Assembly: GCF_014172405.1 (NCBI RefSeq)
Contig: NZ_WNXC01000004.1
Span: 248,001 to 312,000, forward strand
Reading direction: 5' to 3'
DNA from: Pedobacter gandavensis
GTDB lineage: Bacteria; Bacteroidota; Bacteroidia; Sphingobacteriales; Sphingobacteriaceae
Length of the DNA stretch: 64,000 bases
A model generated the notes under the pieces. It saw only the letters and a program-made list of their open reading frames with translations, ran no database searches and was not told the origin of the DNA. Shown here in pieces: positions 8,258-17,514 of this stretch (position 1 is its first letter; each line of letters opens with the position of its first letter). A program made the translations under genes and the position numbers.

Positions 8258-9067
8258 ATGCAAAAAAGAATTTCCCATTTTTTCTCCGCCTTTGGCGCGA
8301 TCTTACTCTTCTGTAGTCTACTCAACAACGCAGCGATTGCACAGTCCAACTCAAAAACCCTTAAGGTGATGACGTACAACATTCATCATGGTAACCCACC
8401 GGAACGTCCGGGAGTAATTGACCTTCCCGGCATTGCAGCAGTCATTCAACAGCATACTCCTGACCTGGTGGCTTTACAGGAAATTGATAAGCTGACTAAA
8501 AGAACCGGACAGGTTGATCAATTGAAAAAACTGGCCGAGCTTACCGGAATGTATTATTTCTTTTCCAAAGGGATAGATTTTGAGGGTGGCGAATATGGTG
8601 TAGGCATACTTTCCAAATACCCCATCAAGGAGAGCAATCGCTACCCATTACCTTCCAAAGCAGGATTAGAGGCCGAAGCCCGAAGTCTGGCCGTAGTTCA
8701 GGTGAGCCTGGCCAATGGAAAATCTTTGAACTTTGCCTGTACACACCTGGATTTAAATAATGAACACCGGATGTTGCAAGTAAATGAGATCAACCGCATT
8801 CTAGGTAGTAAAAAGGGCGATGTTATCCTTGCCGGAGATTTAAACCTAACTTCAACAACTCCTGCAATGAAGCTATTGGAAGAACATTTTACCCGCAGCT
8901 GCACTGAAAACTGTGCGCCTACCATTCCTCAGGATGATCCTAAAGAAGAAATTGATTTCATCCTGCTGAAAAAAGGGAGCCGCATGAAGGTGATTTCACA
9001 TCAGGTATTTCCAAATATTGACGCTTCAGACCACCTTCCGGTTATGGCCACCTATCAGCTTCCATAA
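8258..9067 (+). CDS. Secreted endonuclease/exonuclease/phosphatase (EEP) family protein, 269 aa
   Basis: A signal peptide (1-28, ending AIAQ) is followed by a complete EEP fold. Visible catalytic segments are MTYNIHHG, the metal-binding LQEIDKLTKRTG, CTHLDLN, AGDLNLTSTTP, DFILLKKG and the terminal SDHLPVMATYQLP with the general-base SDH. Length is typical of small secreted EEP hydrolases in Bacteroidota, which act on phosphodiesters or sugar and lipid phosphates outside the cytoplasm. The substrate cannot be told from sequence. The gene is divergent from the DUF2264 gene; the nearest downstream gene is tRNA-Thr, which has its own promoter. Confidence 0.9.
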   Translation: MQKRISHFFSAFGAILLFCSLLNNAAIAQSNSKTLKVMTYNIHHGNPPERPGVIDLPGIAAVIQQHTPDLVALQEIDKLTKRTGQVDQLKKLAELTGMYYFFSKGIDFEGGEYGVGILSKYPIKESNRYPLPSKAGLEAEARSLAVVQVSLANGKSLNFACTHLDLNNEHRMLQVNEINRILGSKKGDVILAGDLNLTSTTPAMKLLEEHFTRSCTENCAPTIPQDDPKEEIDFILLKKGSRMKVISHQVFPNIDASDHLPVMATYQLP

Positions 9068-9209
9068 ATTCAAGCTTTTTTCTCTGATTTTTCATTGCTC
9101 AAGCAATTTTATCTCAGAAAGGCTGGAAATTAAAAATACTGATTTTTAACCAGTTAAATAAAAACACCCAAGGGCACCTTTCCAAACCTTGAAATTATTT
9201 CAAAAATAA

Positions 9210-9240
9210 TTTGACAGAACGAAAGAAAACCCTACTTTTG
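9210..9240 (+). promoter_or_regulatory. Bacteroidota-type promoter of the tRNA gene
   Basis: The -33 element TTTG (9210-9213), a 19-nt spacer and the -7 element TACTTTTG (9233-9240) match the Bacteroidota housekeeping consensus TTTG-N19-TAnnTTTG. The tRNA begins 53 nt downstream. Confidence 0.8.
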
Positions 9241-9292
9241 TGGCCTCACCAGGAAATCAAGGGCATTTATTTACTCTTGACCCACAATAAAA

Positions 9293-9365
<73 letters not shown>

Positions 9366-9445
9366 CTTTATTTCCCTTAAAATCATTTCATTTTCAAGAT
9401 TAAATTTGCAGGCATTAGATCTCTTGATTAATGTTTAGGCATAAT

Positions 9446-10350
9446 TTACGGAAAAATCCAGAGCGGTTCTTTCATCCAGTAAACCTTCATTCCTAATGCA
9501 TTAGGATCTACATTCGGATACTTCTCTAGTAAAGTAACAAGTTGAATTGTTAGATGATTTTGTGGTTGTACGACATTCAATAAATACTTAATACAGCAAA
9601 GATGGATATAAAGCATGTGTCGTTCTTTTTCTATGGGTACATCATTTTCCATGAGTATGGTGGATTTGGAAGAAGTTTAGGCCTACCAGGCAACTTCTTA
9701 TTCCACAGTCGGCTATGGTGAGCACAATAGTTTCTAATTTGAGTAATTGACTGAAGCCAGCTTGGGAGAAAGGTATGATTCACTATTCCAAGCTCTTTAG
9801 CTATTATGTCTTTTGATTTCACGTTACTCTTTAGGTTTCCATAAATCTTTGAAAGCGTACCAAAACTCGTCAATTCCAGCGTTTTCCAAGAGGGAGGAAG
9901 TCTGTGATCATCACTATGTTTTTTAATATGTTCTCTAATAAAAAGATCTTTCGATCTTTTTAACTCTTTCTGAATCACCAATAATGTTTTTTCAGCCTCT
10001 GTAACATTCTGATAAATTTCCAACCTCTGAAACCACCACGGCCCAAACTCGTGAGACAAATGATAGATCAGCTTCGTTCTCAAACTTATCTCTATCTTTT
10101 CAATTGCATCGAAAATAACTATCCGCAATTCTCGATCAAAATTATAGAGGGCAATGACATCTGAAAATTTACTGTTTTCCTTAAAAATATGATCTTCTTT
10201 TGGATCCTTTTGCATTGGCCACCAATAACCAGCCAGCCGATAGTAACTAATGTGGCCAAGAAAATGACTACTATCATCTCCCGTAATTAAGCCTCTCCGA
10301 TTTAATTGATGAATTTGCTCATCTATTGTTAATGCATTTTTTCTATACAT
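9446..10350 (-). pseudogene. Abi_2 (AbiD/AbiF-like) abortive-infection protein, frameshifted
   Basis: The upstream frame (10350 to 9631) encodes 239 residues of an Abi-family protein: HISYYRLAGYWWPM near the N-terminus, FDAIEKIEISLRTKLIYHL in the middle, and a HEPN-type R-x4-H motif in RNYCAHHSRLW. It then runs into a stop after SWKMMYP. A second frame (stop at 9446) holds the missing C-terminus, LYIHLCCIKYLLN followed by a typical family ending (NVDPNALGMKVYWMKEPLW). Adding one T to the T4 run at 9645-9648 would give SWKNDVPIEKERHML in a single frame of about 300 residues, the usual family length. So a one-base loss has split the gene, unless it is a read error or slippage site. Abi HEPN proteins are presumed toxic RNases triggered by phage. 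It lies just downstream of the jet genes on the same strand. Confidence 0.8.
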
Positions 10351-10394
10351 AAATAGATATTAATTAGGATTACGAAACCCTATAAAAGCAAAAG

Positions 10395-10435
10395 ACACGC
10401 CCTGGTACGCTGTTCTTAAGGGTAGCGTGGCGTGT
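10395..10435 (-). terminator. Hairpin between jetC and the Abi gene
   Basis: Outer stem ACACGCC/GGCGTGT (7 bp) and inner stem ACGCT/AGCGT (5 bp), followed on the minus strand by the T-rich CTTTTGCTTTTAT. It is about 75 nt past the jetC stop, so it may terminate the jet operon. Because a -7-like box lies just upstream at 10446-10453, it could instead be a leader hairpin of the Abi transcript. Confidence 0.55.
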
Positions 10436-10445
10436 ACTGTTGATG

Positions 10446-10453
10446 CAAATATA
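10446..10453 (-). promoter_or_regulatory. Candidate -7 box for the Abi gene
   Basis: TATATTTG on the minus strand fits TAnnTTTG. A TTTG lies 24 nt further upstream (10478-10481), slightly farther than usual. If used, transcription would start about 90 nt before the Abi start codon and include the hairpin at 10395-10435. Confidence 0.4.
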
Positions 10454-10509
10454 CGCTAAATATCACAAGAAACGTGACAAAAGCTAATCGGATAATCTAA
10501 ATATTAGTT

Positions 10510-13500
10510 TTAGTCTTTCACAAAGTGTGCTCTTTCAGCTTTAAACTGTTCTATTGGCATATCATACAACCAGGAATGTCTTTCGTCTTTACGTTCCACG
10601 AAGTGAACAAAAGAGATGTCATTTTCCACGATATGGATGTTATCACTTGGAGTTACCACGAGTAATTGTAAATGCAGCTGTCTACATAAAGTAATCAGAT
10701 AACGTGCTTTATCCTCATCCTGAGCTTTAAATGCTTCATCAATGGCGATAAAACGGAAGGAATTGTTTTGCAACCCTTCTTTAGTCAGACCGAACTGGTA
10801 AGCAATTGCAGAACCTAAAATCGTATAGGTCAACTGCGCCTTTTCTCCACCGGATAGCTGACCCATATTTTCATAGGTCTTATACTTCTGACCGCTTTCC
10901 TTATAAAACTCTTCCGCTTTATAACTGTACCAGGAACGTACGTCCATCACTTTTTTGCGCCACTCCTCTTTCTCGAGCTTCTCAATTAATGGCTCAATGT
11001 GCAGGTCGAAATGACGTTTCTTTCCTTCAATCAGGTCCTCGCCTTCCTGCCCGTTAGGGATCGCATTATTCAATAGCGTTCTAAAAGTTTTCACATCTTC
11101 ATAAATCCGATCCGGGGCTACCAGTTGAATATAGGTTTTCGGTGTACTCTTGAAATCGATTTCAAATAGCGCTTCGTTCAATACTTTCACGTTTTCCTTG
11201 ATGGATTCCGACCAGTTTTCAAAGAACATCCTAAAATCGCCAATCTTATTGATGATTGTTTCTTGCAGGTAGGCTTCAAACTTCTGCTCATATTTAGGCA
11301 GATTGTCTTCTTTGAGCTGTTGTAAGCGCTTTTGATACTCGCTAATGAATTCCAGATTCGTAGAATCCGGCAAACCGTTCACATCAGAACGCCAATCTTT
11401 AAACTTCTGAACCAGCTGTTCATTGGGTTGTTTAAAGTTATTGATCTTAATCCTGGCGGCATTTTCCTTTTTATGTTTATCCGCACGCAGGTCATTCCCA
11501 AGGTTCATATTCTGCTCCCGGAAGGTATCTTGTGTGGACTTAAAGTTGACATGCTGAATGTTCAATAAATGTTCATGCGTCGCTTCAAATTCGGCAACGT
11601 CCAATACATGACCATCAAATAAGGCTAGTGTATCCTTGTTTAAGGCCAGTTCTTTCTCCAAACTTTGCTTCATCCATTCCGTATCGTGCTTCAGCTTCAC
11701 GCTACGCTCTTTTTCTTTATCAATCGAATCTAACTGACCTTTCACAACTTCCAGCTGCTTCTGTAGCTCCCTTACCTTATCGTTGGTCTTCTCCAGACTT
11801 TCCTTTATGGTCTTCTTTTCTTCAATTTCCTGCGCATAAACCGCCCAGTTCAAGTCTTCAAATACCGAATAATCGGAATACAACTGATAGAATTTTTCTT
11901 TCAGCTCATCGATCTTTTTAATCGATTGGTTGATGAATTCCAGTTGTGATTTATTTTCCTTTTGTTGTTCCTGAAAAGCGTTCAGCTCATTCTTTAAAAG
12001 CGTGATTTTATCTTTATTGTCCCAACCAAGTACAAAATTCTCTCTTCTGGCGATGTGTGGACGGTCGTCTTTTTCATGCTTTCCTTTTACCGCATTGATC
12101 AGCCCTTCTTTCGTGAGCGCTTTTTCTTCATAGCGGTTAAATTCTTCCAGACTTTCCGCGCAGCTGTAATTGTATTGTCCGGCAATTGCATCCTCGAGCC
12201 ATTCAGAATAGCTGCTACCTTCTTTAAACTCCAGCTTGTTCACCAACAAATCCCCATCATACGATTTCCTTCTCAGGGTTCCCATCGAGGTAAAACCTTT
12301 GTATCGCTGATAAGTAATCCGTCCTTTCAGATTGGTCCGGTTCACATAAGCATTCACCTCATTGTAATATTTCTCCGGAACAATCAGCCTTAATGCGAAA
12401 TTGTGCAAGACTTTCTCTATGGCCGGCTCCCATTCCAGATCTTCTTCTCTAACGCGAATCAGCTCCCCGATAAATGGCAATTCATCCTTTGTTGCGCCTA
12501 CATGGTTCAGAATATCCTCCCTGATGTCGGCTTCTCTTCCGGAGATGTTATTTTTATTTTTCTGAAGAGAACCCACTACTGCCAACAAGTTGTCCACTTC
12601 TTCCTGCAGGCGGTCCATCTCATTTTTGATCTGTCTCTTCTTTTCTTCTTCCAGTTCCCGCTGCACATCGCCCTCGGCACGCTTTTCTTGCGTCAAAGCT
12701 CTGGAATCCGCAAATACATGAGCATCTGGATTTTGAGGAAGGTCCAGTGCTGCCACCAAACGGTTATAGCTTTCTAACTTATGCTGACGGTGATTTCGTA
12801 ATTTCTCCGCCTGCTTGATCTCTTCTTCAATCTTTTCAATCTGTTTCCAGACTTCTTCATTTTCAATGGACATGGAAAGCGCTCTTTCCTGTTTCCTCGC
12901 GGCCTCATCCTTTTCCTTTAGCAAGATCAGATCAGTTTTCAACTGAAGCAGTGTTTCCTTGTTTTTTTCCAGCTTGGCACTGATCAGCTCCACTCCTTTT
13001 CCGGCGAACCAGAATACAGCAGTATCTTTATCTTTTTGTAAAACCTCCAGCTTATTTTCAATCTCGGAAAGCTGTGTCGCCAGGTCATTGATTGGCGTCA
13101 GCTGTGAAATTTGTTCTTTCGCCTTCTCGATGTTTGTTTTCGCATCCATCAACGTGATAAAACTCTCTTTCAGCTGAATAAATTCTGCTTCTGCATCCTG
13201 ATATTCCAGCATGTTCATGCGTATAAATTCATCCAGATCTTCCAGGACCTTTACGCCGACTACCTGATTGAACAAGCTCAATGCGTTTACAGAGCGCATT
13301 CCAAATAAATGGGCTAATCTTTCCGCATACTTAGTTGGACCATCTAAAAACTCGACGCGTTTTTTAGAAACTGCGTAGTTGTATATTTTCTCCAGGCGTC
13401 TTTTCCAAATCCCTTTACCATCAAACTGGCCAAAGTCTTTTTCAATTTCCAAGGGCACATGGGCAATACCGAAGCTCCTTTTCAGCTCCCCATTGCTAAA

Positions 13501-13911
13501 CCAGCGCACCTGAAACAGGGTGATCACCTGTCCTTCTGTATTTTCAAATGAGGCCAACAACACCGAATAAGCGGTATGGTCTCTCAGTTTTTGGGTGGTT
13601 GCTTTTAATTCCCCTTCATTTTGAATATTGCCATAATGGCCATATACATAGGTCTCTTCCGTTCTATCTCCTTTTTTCTCTACTCCAGAACTCTGGTTAT
13701 AGAAACGATCCCCTTTTACCGGAACCAATAAAGTGAGCAAAGCGTCAATAAACGTACTTTTACCAGAGGCATTTGCACCTGTTAACAGGGAATTGTTTCC
13801 TTTAGGAGAAATCTTAAAAATCTCCCCATCAAATGTTCCCCAATTGTACACTTCCATGTATTGCAGTCGGTATCCTGCTTTATCGGAACTTGTGCTAAAT
13901 AAACTATACAT
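10510..13911 (-). CDS. jetC: JetC/MksB-type SMC-like ATPase, 1133 aa
   Basis: Walker A GANASGKS at residues 45-52, two long charged coiled-coil regions (about 260-440 and 600-800, rich in E/K/Q) around a hinge-like segment, and C-terminal ABC signature LSGGEKAQ with Walker B FIAIDEAF. This is the SMC-like subunit of Wadjet/MksBEF complexes, which extrude DNA loops; full Wadjet systems then cleave plasmids using JetD. Its ATG overlaps the end of jetB by 8 bp. The order A-B-C is that of Wadjet operons, but a JetD gene (TOPRIM-type nuclease) does not follow. It may therefore act as an Mks condensin, or rely on a partner encoded elsewhere. Confidence 0.92.
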   Translation of the reverse strand: MYSLFSTSSDKAGYRLQYMEVYNWGTFDGEIFKISPKGNNSLLTGANASGKSTFIDALLTLLVPVKGDRFYNQSSGVEKKGDRTEETYVYGHYGNIQNEGELKATTQKLRDHTAYSVLLASFENTEGQVITLFQVRWFSNGELKRSFGIAHVPLEIEKDFGQFDGKGIWKRRLEKIYNYAVSKKRVEFLDGPTKYAERLAHLFGMRSVNALSLFNQVVGVKVLEDLDEFIRMNMLEYQDAEAEFIQLKESFITLMDAKTNIEKAKEQISQLTPINDLATQLSEIENKLEVLQKDKDTAVFWFAGKGVELISAKLEKNKETLLQLKTDLILLKEKDEAARKQERALSMSIENEEVWKQIEKIEEEIKQAEKLRNHRQHKLESYNRLVAALDLPQNPDAHVFADSRALTQEKRAEGDVQRELEEEKKRQIKNEMDRLQEEVDNLLAVVGSLQKNKNNISGREADIREDILNHVGATKDELPFIGELIRVREEDLEWEPAIEKVLHNFALRLIVPEKYYNEVNAYVNRTNLKGRITYQRYKGFTSMGTLRRKSYDGDLLVNKLEFKEGSSYSEWLEDAIAGQYNYSCAESLEEFNRYEEKALTKEGLINAVKGKHEKDDRPHIARRENFVLGWDNKDKITLLKNELNAFQEQQKENKSQLEFINQSIKKIDELKEKFYQLYSDYSVFEDLNWAVYAQEIEEKKTIKESLEKTNDKVRELQKQLEVVKGQLDSIDKEKERSVKLKHDTEWMKQSLEKELALNKDTLALFDGHVLDVAEFEATHEHLLNIQHVNFKSTQDTFREQNMNLGNDLRADKHKKENAARIKINNFKQPNEQLVQKFKDWRSDVNGLPDSTNLEFISEYQKRLQQLKEDNLPKYEQKFEAYLQETIINKIGDFRMFFENWSESIKENVKVLNEALFEIDFKSTPKTYIQLVAPDRIYEDVKTFRTLLNNAIPNGQEGEDLIEGKKRHFDLHIEPLIEKLEKEEWRKKVMDVRSWYSYKAEEFYKESGQKYKTYENMGQLSGGEKAQLTYTILGSAIAYQFGLTKEGLQNNSFRFIAIDEAFKAQDEDKARYLITLCRQLHLQLLVVTPSDNIHIVENDISFVHFVERKDERHSWLYDMPIEQFKAERAHFVKD

Positions 13912-14476
13912 ATTCCTCCAGTTTCAGTTTAAAATCTTTTAAAACATCCAGGGTAACCTTCTCCTTGATGATGCGTTGAATCCGATAAACAGGTTCTGCA
14001 TCGGTTTCTTGTAGCTCTTTCAAATAACCCAGCTCCACAATTTTGCGGATATAGCTGTCCAGTTCTTTCAAGAATTTCACGCGGTTATATTTTTCTGGCA
14101 GGAACAATTCAATTTCTTCACGAATCTCTTTATGGCTGATAAACTTATCATTTCCATCAATTAAGGTTGGGTTGTTATCAAAATCTTCTAGCATCTGGCG
14201 TAAGATCACCAAGACAATAGAAGTTTCGAAGCCAATCTGGCGGCGGGAGATGAGTCCCATCGTATTGCCTTCATTGTTTTCAAATTGCTTAAAGAAAGCC
14301 AGGCCTTCTTCTTTTTTCAAGATCAGCTCCAGACCAATCACATTTAAATAGTGTTGAATCTCTCGCTGGTAATGAATAATATCATCCCAAACGCTCGACT
14401 GGGAGTACACCGGGCCTTTCAACAGCCTGATGATTGCCTTGGAATAAGGCTTTATTTTATCTTCAAAATTACTCAT
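13904..14476 (-). CDS. jetB: JetB/MksE-type KITE subunit (DUF4194), 190 aa
   Basis: A small, acidic winged-helix-like protein with the DUF4194 pattern: LLKGPVYSQSSVWDDIIHYQ at the start, YLNVIGLELILKKEEGLAF in the middle, ETSIVLVILRQMLEDFDNN and LPEKYNRVKFLKELDSYIRK toward the end. Length fits the family (about 190-230). In Wadjet/Mks complexes JetB/MksE is the KITE dimer that bridges the kleisin (JetA) and the SMC heads (JetC). It overlaps both neighbours by exactly 8 bp, so the three genes are translationally coupled. Confidence 0.9.
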   Translation of the reverse strand: MSNFEDKIKPYSKAIIRLLKGPVYSQSSVWDDIIHYQREIQHYLNVIGLELILKKEEGLAFFKQFENNEGNTMGLISRRQIGFETSIVLVILRQMLEDFDNNPTLIDGNDKFISHKEIREEIELFLPEKYNRVKFLKELDSYIRKIVELGYLKELQETDAEPVYRIQRIIKEKVTLDVLKDFKLKLEEYV

Positions 14477-15941
14477 TCTTCAATAGGATTACTTCAGGTA
14501 CGTTTATCGATTTCTGCCCCTGGGCATCAAATAAAATACGCTGTGTGTTTTCTGGGTTGATGGTATGCTTAAATTCTTTGGCGACGGATAGATAGCCAAA
14601 CAGCTCTGGAAGGCCATCTGCAATTCCACCATCTGCTTCAATAATTTCGAACAGGGAAACGCGGGCTCTCCCTGACAATACCGTTCTGATTTTTTTCCGC
14701 AGCACTTCTTTATCGATCTTTGTCTGACCGAATAACTTGCCAAGATGACGCGAGCTAAGAATGTCCTTATCGGCAAGCTTAGGCCTTACTTTATAGAGTA
14801 ATTCTTCTGGTTGCTCCAGCATCAGGCGCTGTTCAAAAAACGGATAAATTTCCAGGTTGGCTTCCAGTACCAATCCGATATCCGGACGATTTTCCTGCTT
14901 TCCTACTTCGATCAACATTGTTTTGATCTCCTGGATCACGTTGTGTGTCACCTGTACTTTAGAGCCTTCAGATTCTCTGATGATACGACCTAGTTTCTCG
15001 GCCATCTTATCATTTGCTTTATATACCTTCTGACCCGAGGCATGCAGGTACTTTTTCATCCCTTTCAAGAAGAAGTCACCCACAACAATCCCGCGTTCGT
15101 CTAATCTTTCGAATAAAGTATTGCTCAATGTGGTCCATTCTTCCTGTAATACCGGGTCTAACAAGAACGACCAGAAGGCATAAAAACTTTTACCCTGCTG
15201 ACTGTCTTTAATCTGATCCAAGGCATCAAAAGTAAATTCCAGGATATGATCCTTGGTTAAGCTACCTTCCGCATGTTTTTGATAAATCTTTCTGGTGATC
15301 TCTTTAAAGTTATCTTCTACCTCTTTAAAGTCCGACAATAGTTCTTTTGCTCCTTGGTTCAATTGGTTGTATCGTGGAATGACCTCATAATCCTGGTAAA
15401 CCTTGACCTTTTTCCCCGCTTTCAGTTGTTCGATCTGGTGTTCGATTTCCAGTCGCTTCTCCTCTAAAATGGCCAAACGATTGTCGCGATCTCCATTGGT
15501 AAATTCCACCAATTCTTTCAATTGGTTGAAAATGTCTTTAAACCTGGATTCTGTACCTACAAATTCTTTCTTCTGCAGGCTCATTAACCAATCTATGGTT
15601 TTACTGGAATGCACGGAGATCTCATAGAATATCTCTCCCTGATCATCCTGATAATTGGTTAGAAAACCGCTATCTGTCCACTTCCTTACATATTTCCTGG
15701 CCTTGACCTCGTAAGAGTCAAAGCTTTCAATTTCATACTCTTCATCATTATCTACCTGTTTAAGTTCCAGGAAATCAGCCAACAAAGCATGGACATGATC
15801 GGAGGAAATGGTAGTTCCCTCATTTATAAAAGTATGGATAAGAAATTCTATCACAATATCCCTGTTCCTCAACTTCAGCAAATTCACACTTGCGGAGCTA
15901 TTGAGTACTTCAAGAATCCTGGCACTGTCTATCATCGGCAT
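14469..15941 (-). CDS. jetA: JetA/MksF-type kleisin (DUF3375), 490 aa
   Basis: DUF3375 features: N-terminal helical domain (VNLLKLRNRDIVIEFLIHTF), then RKYVRKWTDSGFLTNYQDDQ, a coiled-coil middle (ILEEKRLEIEHQIEQLKAGK) and a C-terminal winged-helix-like part (FEIIEADGGIADGLPELFGY). Length is typical. In Wadjet complexes JetA is the kleisin that joins JetB and JetC. It is the first gene of the three. The start ATG at 15941 is followed two codons later by another ATG (15935); either may be used. A TACTTTTG -7-like box is 16 nt upstream, giving a very short leader. Confidence 0.9.
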   Translation of the reverse strand: MPMIDSARILEVLNSSASVNLLKLRNRDIVIEFLIHTFINEGTTISSDHVHALLADFLELKQVDNDEEYEIESFDSYEVKARKYVRKWTDSGFLTNYQDDQGEIFYEISVHSSKTIDWLMSLQKKEFVGTESRFKDIFNQLKELVEFTNGDRDNRLAILEEKRLEIEHQIEQLKAGKKVKVYQDYEVIPRYNQLNQGAKELLSDFKEVEDNFKEITRKIYQKHAEGSLTKDHILEFTFDALDQIKDSQQGKSFYAFWSFLLDPVLQEEWTTLSNTLFERLDERGIVVGDFFLKGMKKYLHASGQKVYKANDKMAEKLGRIIRESEGSKVQVTHNVIQEIKTMLIEVGKQENRPDIGLVLEANLEIYPFFEQRLMLEQPEELLYKVRPKLADKDILSSRHLGKLFGQTKIDKEVLRKKIRTVLSGRARVSLFEIIEADGGIADGLPELFGYLSVAKEFKHTINPENTQRILFDAQGQKSINVPEVILLKNE

Positions 15942-15956
15942 AAGTTAAAAAGACCG

Positions 15957-15964
15957 CAAAAGTA
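15957..15964 (-). promoter_or_regulatory. Candidate -7 box of the jet operon
   Basis: Minus-strand TACTTTTG, identical to the -7 element of the tRNA-Thr gene. No good TTTG/TTG element was found at the expected distance. The implied leader is only about 10 nt. Confidence 0.4.
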
Positions 15965-16034
15965 CGCAAAATCCCACCTAAAGGCCTGTTTTGCTGCGAT
16001 ATTTTCAAGAAATCCTAAGGAGAAATCCCGGGAT

Positions 16035-16151
16035 TCCGGAGCTCAGAAAAGCTCCGGACCTGGGTATGTAAAGAGACTGTCTACCAGACAGATTGCGAGA
16101 AATCCTGGAGGATAACTGCTGATATTTTTGAGGAAGAGCCTCAGATTTTTT
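16035..16151 (+). other. Cluster of three hairpins in the jetA-peroxidase intergenic region
   Basis: Three inverted repeats in 117 bp: TCCGGAGCT/AGCTCCGGA (16035-16043/16050-16058), CTGTCT/AGACAG (16077-16082/16086-16091), and a stem at 16127-16133/16139-16145 followed on the plus strand by six Ts (16146-16151). The last has the form of a plus-strand intrinsic terminator, although no plus-strand gene ends here. Possible plus-strand small RNA, or separate regulatory hairpins. Confidence 0.3.
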
Positions 16152-16154
16152 AAA

Positions 16155-17276
16155 TTATCTTGGCAATTCTGGTCTTCTCATGTGGTATTGTGTCGCTGTA
16201 ATTGCATTCATAAAAGCAACGACTGCCTTGATCTCCCCAGTTGTTAATTTCAAAGGTTTTAACAAGGGGTCTGTTTTCGGAAATAGTGGATCAGCCTTGG
16301 CTTGCGCTTCTGTTGGATCGATCATGTGCATACCGCTATTGTAAATATTGACTACCCCGGTAATGTTATCGAACATCCCATTGTGCATCCATGGGCCAGT
16401 GTGCATCACATCTCTAAGCGATGGTGTTCTAAATCTCCCTACATCTTCCGGTTTACCAGTGATCAGGTGTTTTCCTAAATCCTGATACTTACGTTTGTAA
16501 TAGGTAAGTCCGATGTTGTGAAAATCTTCATCCGTCAGGTATTTTCCATTGTGACAATTCATACACCTTGCTTTGGTGCGGAAAAGGTGTAATCCATGGA
16601 GTTCCTGATCGTCTAAAACTTTTGTTTCTCCATCCAGGAACCGGTCAAAGCGACTTCTTCTACTTGTGATGGTTCTTTCAAATTCACCAATAGATTCCAC
16701 AATTTGTGGATAAGTGATCTTTTCTTGTCCATAAGCTTTCTTGAACAATTCCCTATAGCCTTTAATTTTTCCTAATTTTTTAGGTAAAGCCTGAGGTTTC
16801 ATGTTCATCTCATGGTGTGCAGTAATCGGACCGTCTACCTGGCTTTCCAATGTTGCTGCTCTACCATCCCAGAACAAGGTTTTACGTTCCGCTACATTGA
16901 GCAGTGAAGGTGTATTTCTATTCCCTTGTAAATGATCATTACCCAATGCTACTGCACGTTTATCAGACCAGGAAATTTCCGGATCGTGACAGCTGCTACA
17001 AGAAATCTGATTGGAGCCGGAAAGCAAAGGATCGAAGAATAGGATTTGTCCCAACTTCACTTTTGGCTCTTCCATCTTGGCAAAATAATTACTGTCAATT
17101 GCAGGCAGGGAGCTCATTTCCGTCCAGTTTACGCCGCTATCAATCGTCGGTTTTGGCCATTGGCTAACTGGCTTACTGTATTGTGCTCTAAGCGTATCTT
17201 GTTCATCTTCCGCATAAAATGCAGAGCCGACCACGAAGATCAAAAGAAAAGAAAAGATGATAAATATTCTGTTCAT
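16155..17276 (-). CDS. Di-haem cytochrome c peroxidase family protein, 373 aa
   Basis: The start is set at the ATG at 17276, which gives a clean signal peptide (NRIFIIFSFLLIFVVGSAFYA). An upstream in-frame start at 17321 would bury it. Two haem-binding CXXCH motifs are visible, CSSCHD and CMNCHNG, with FFDPLLSGSNQ just before the first, NTPSLLN, and RFRTPSLRDVMHTGPWMHNG near the C-terminus, all typical of the CcpA/MauG family. It is periplasmic and probably reduces H2O2 or oxidises another partner. It is monocistronic; a TACTTTTG -7-like box lies about 120 nt upstream at 17396-17403. Confidence 0.9.
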   Translation of the reverse strand: MNRIFIIFSFLLIFVVGSAFYAEDEQDTLRAQYSKPVSQWPKPTIDSGVNWTEMSSLPAIDSNYFAKMEEPKVKLGQILFFDPLLSGSNQISCSSCHDPEISWSDKRAVALGNDHLQGNRNTPSLLNVAERKTLFWDGRAATLESQVDGPITAHHEMNMKPQALPKKLGKIKGYRELFKKAYGQEKITYPQIVESIGEFERTITSRRSRFDRFLDGETKVLDDQELHGLHLFRTKARCMNCHNGKYLTDEDFHNIGLTYYKRKYQDLGKHLITGKPEDVGRFRTPSLRDVMHTGPWMHNGMFDNITGVVNIYNSGMHMIDPTEAQAKADPLFPKTDPLLKPLKLTTGEIKAVVAFMNAITATQYHMRRPELPR

Positions 17277-17395
17277 TGTAAATTTTAACATTAATTCCGC
17301 CACTCCTGTTCCAATCACCAACCCGCATCCCTGTTATCAATTGAAAAGTAACGAGTTAACCATAATTAACTATTTAGAAGAAATCTAATTAAACG

Positions 17396-17403
17396 CAAAA
17401 GTA
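17396..17403 (-). promoter_or_regulatory. Candidate -7 box of the cytochrome c peroxidase gene
   Basis: Minus-strand TACTTTTG (TAnnTTTG). No convincing -33 element at normal spacing. The implied 5' leader is about 110 nt. Confidence 0.4.
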
Positions 17404-17514
17404 GGGTTTATTCTCTATAAAAAAAGAGAAATTTCAAAAATGATTGGGATTGGGAGCAGGAGAAGAAATCAAATTTTCATCGGTATGTTAAAAGCGGTTA
17501 TTTCAAATAAATTC

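Noticed and set aside
9446..9652. Separate 68-aa protein
   Set aside because: Its sequence is the C-terminal part of the Abi_2 family and overlaps the upstream frame; it is treated as the frameshifted end of that gene.
12403..12777. Plus-strand 124-aa frame opposite jetC
   Set aside because: Antisense to the coiled-coil part of jetC; composition follows the complement of that gene and no start context or domain supports it.
17277..17321. N-terminal extension of the cytochrome c peroxidase
   Set aside because: The extra residues precede and mask a clean signal peptide starting at 17276. The same argument was used for the genes starting at 3517, 19376 and 63674.
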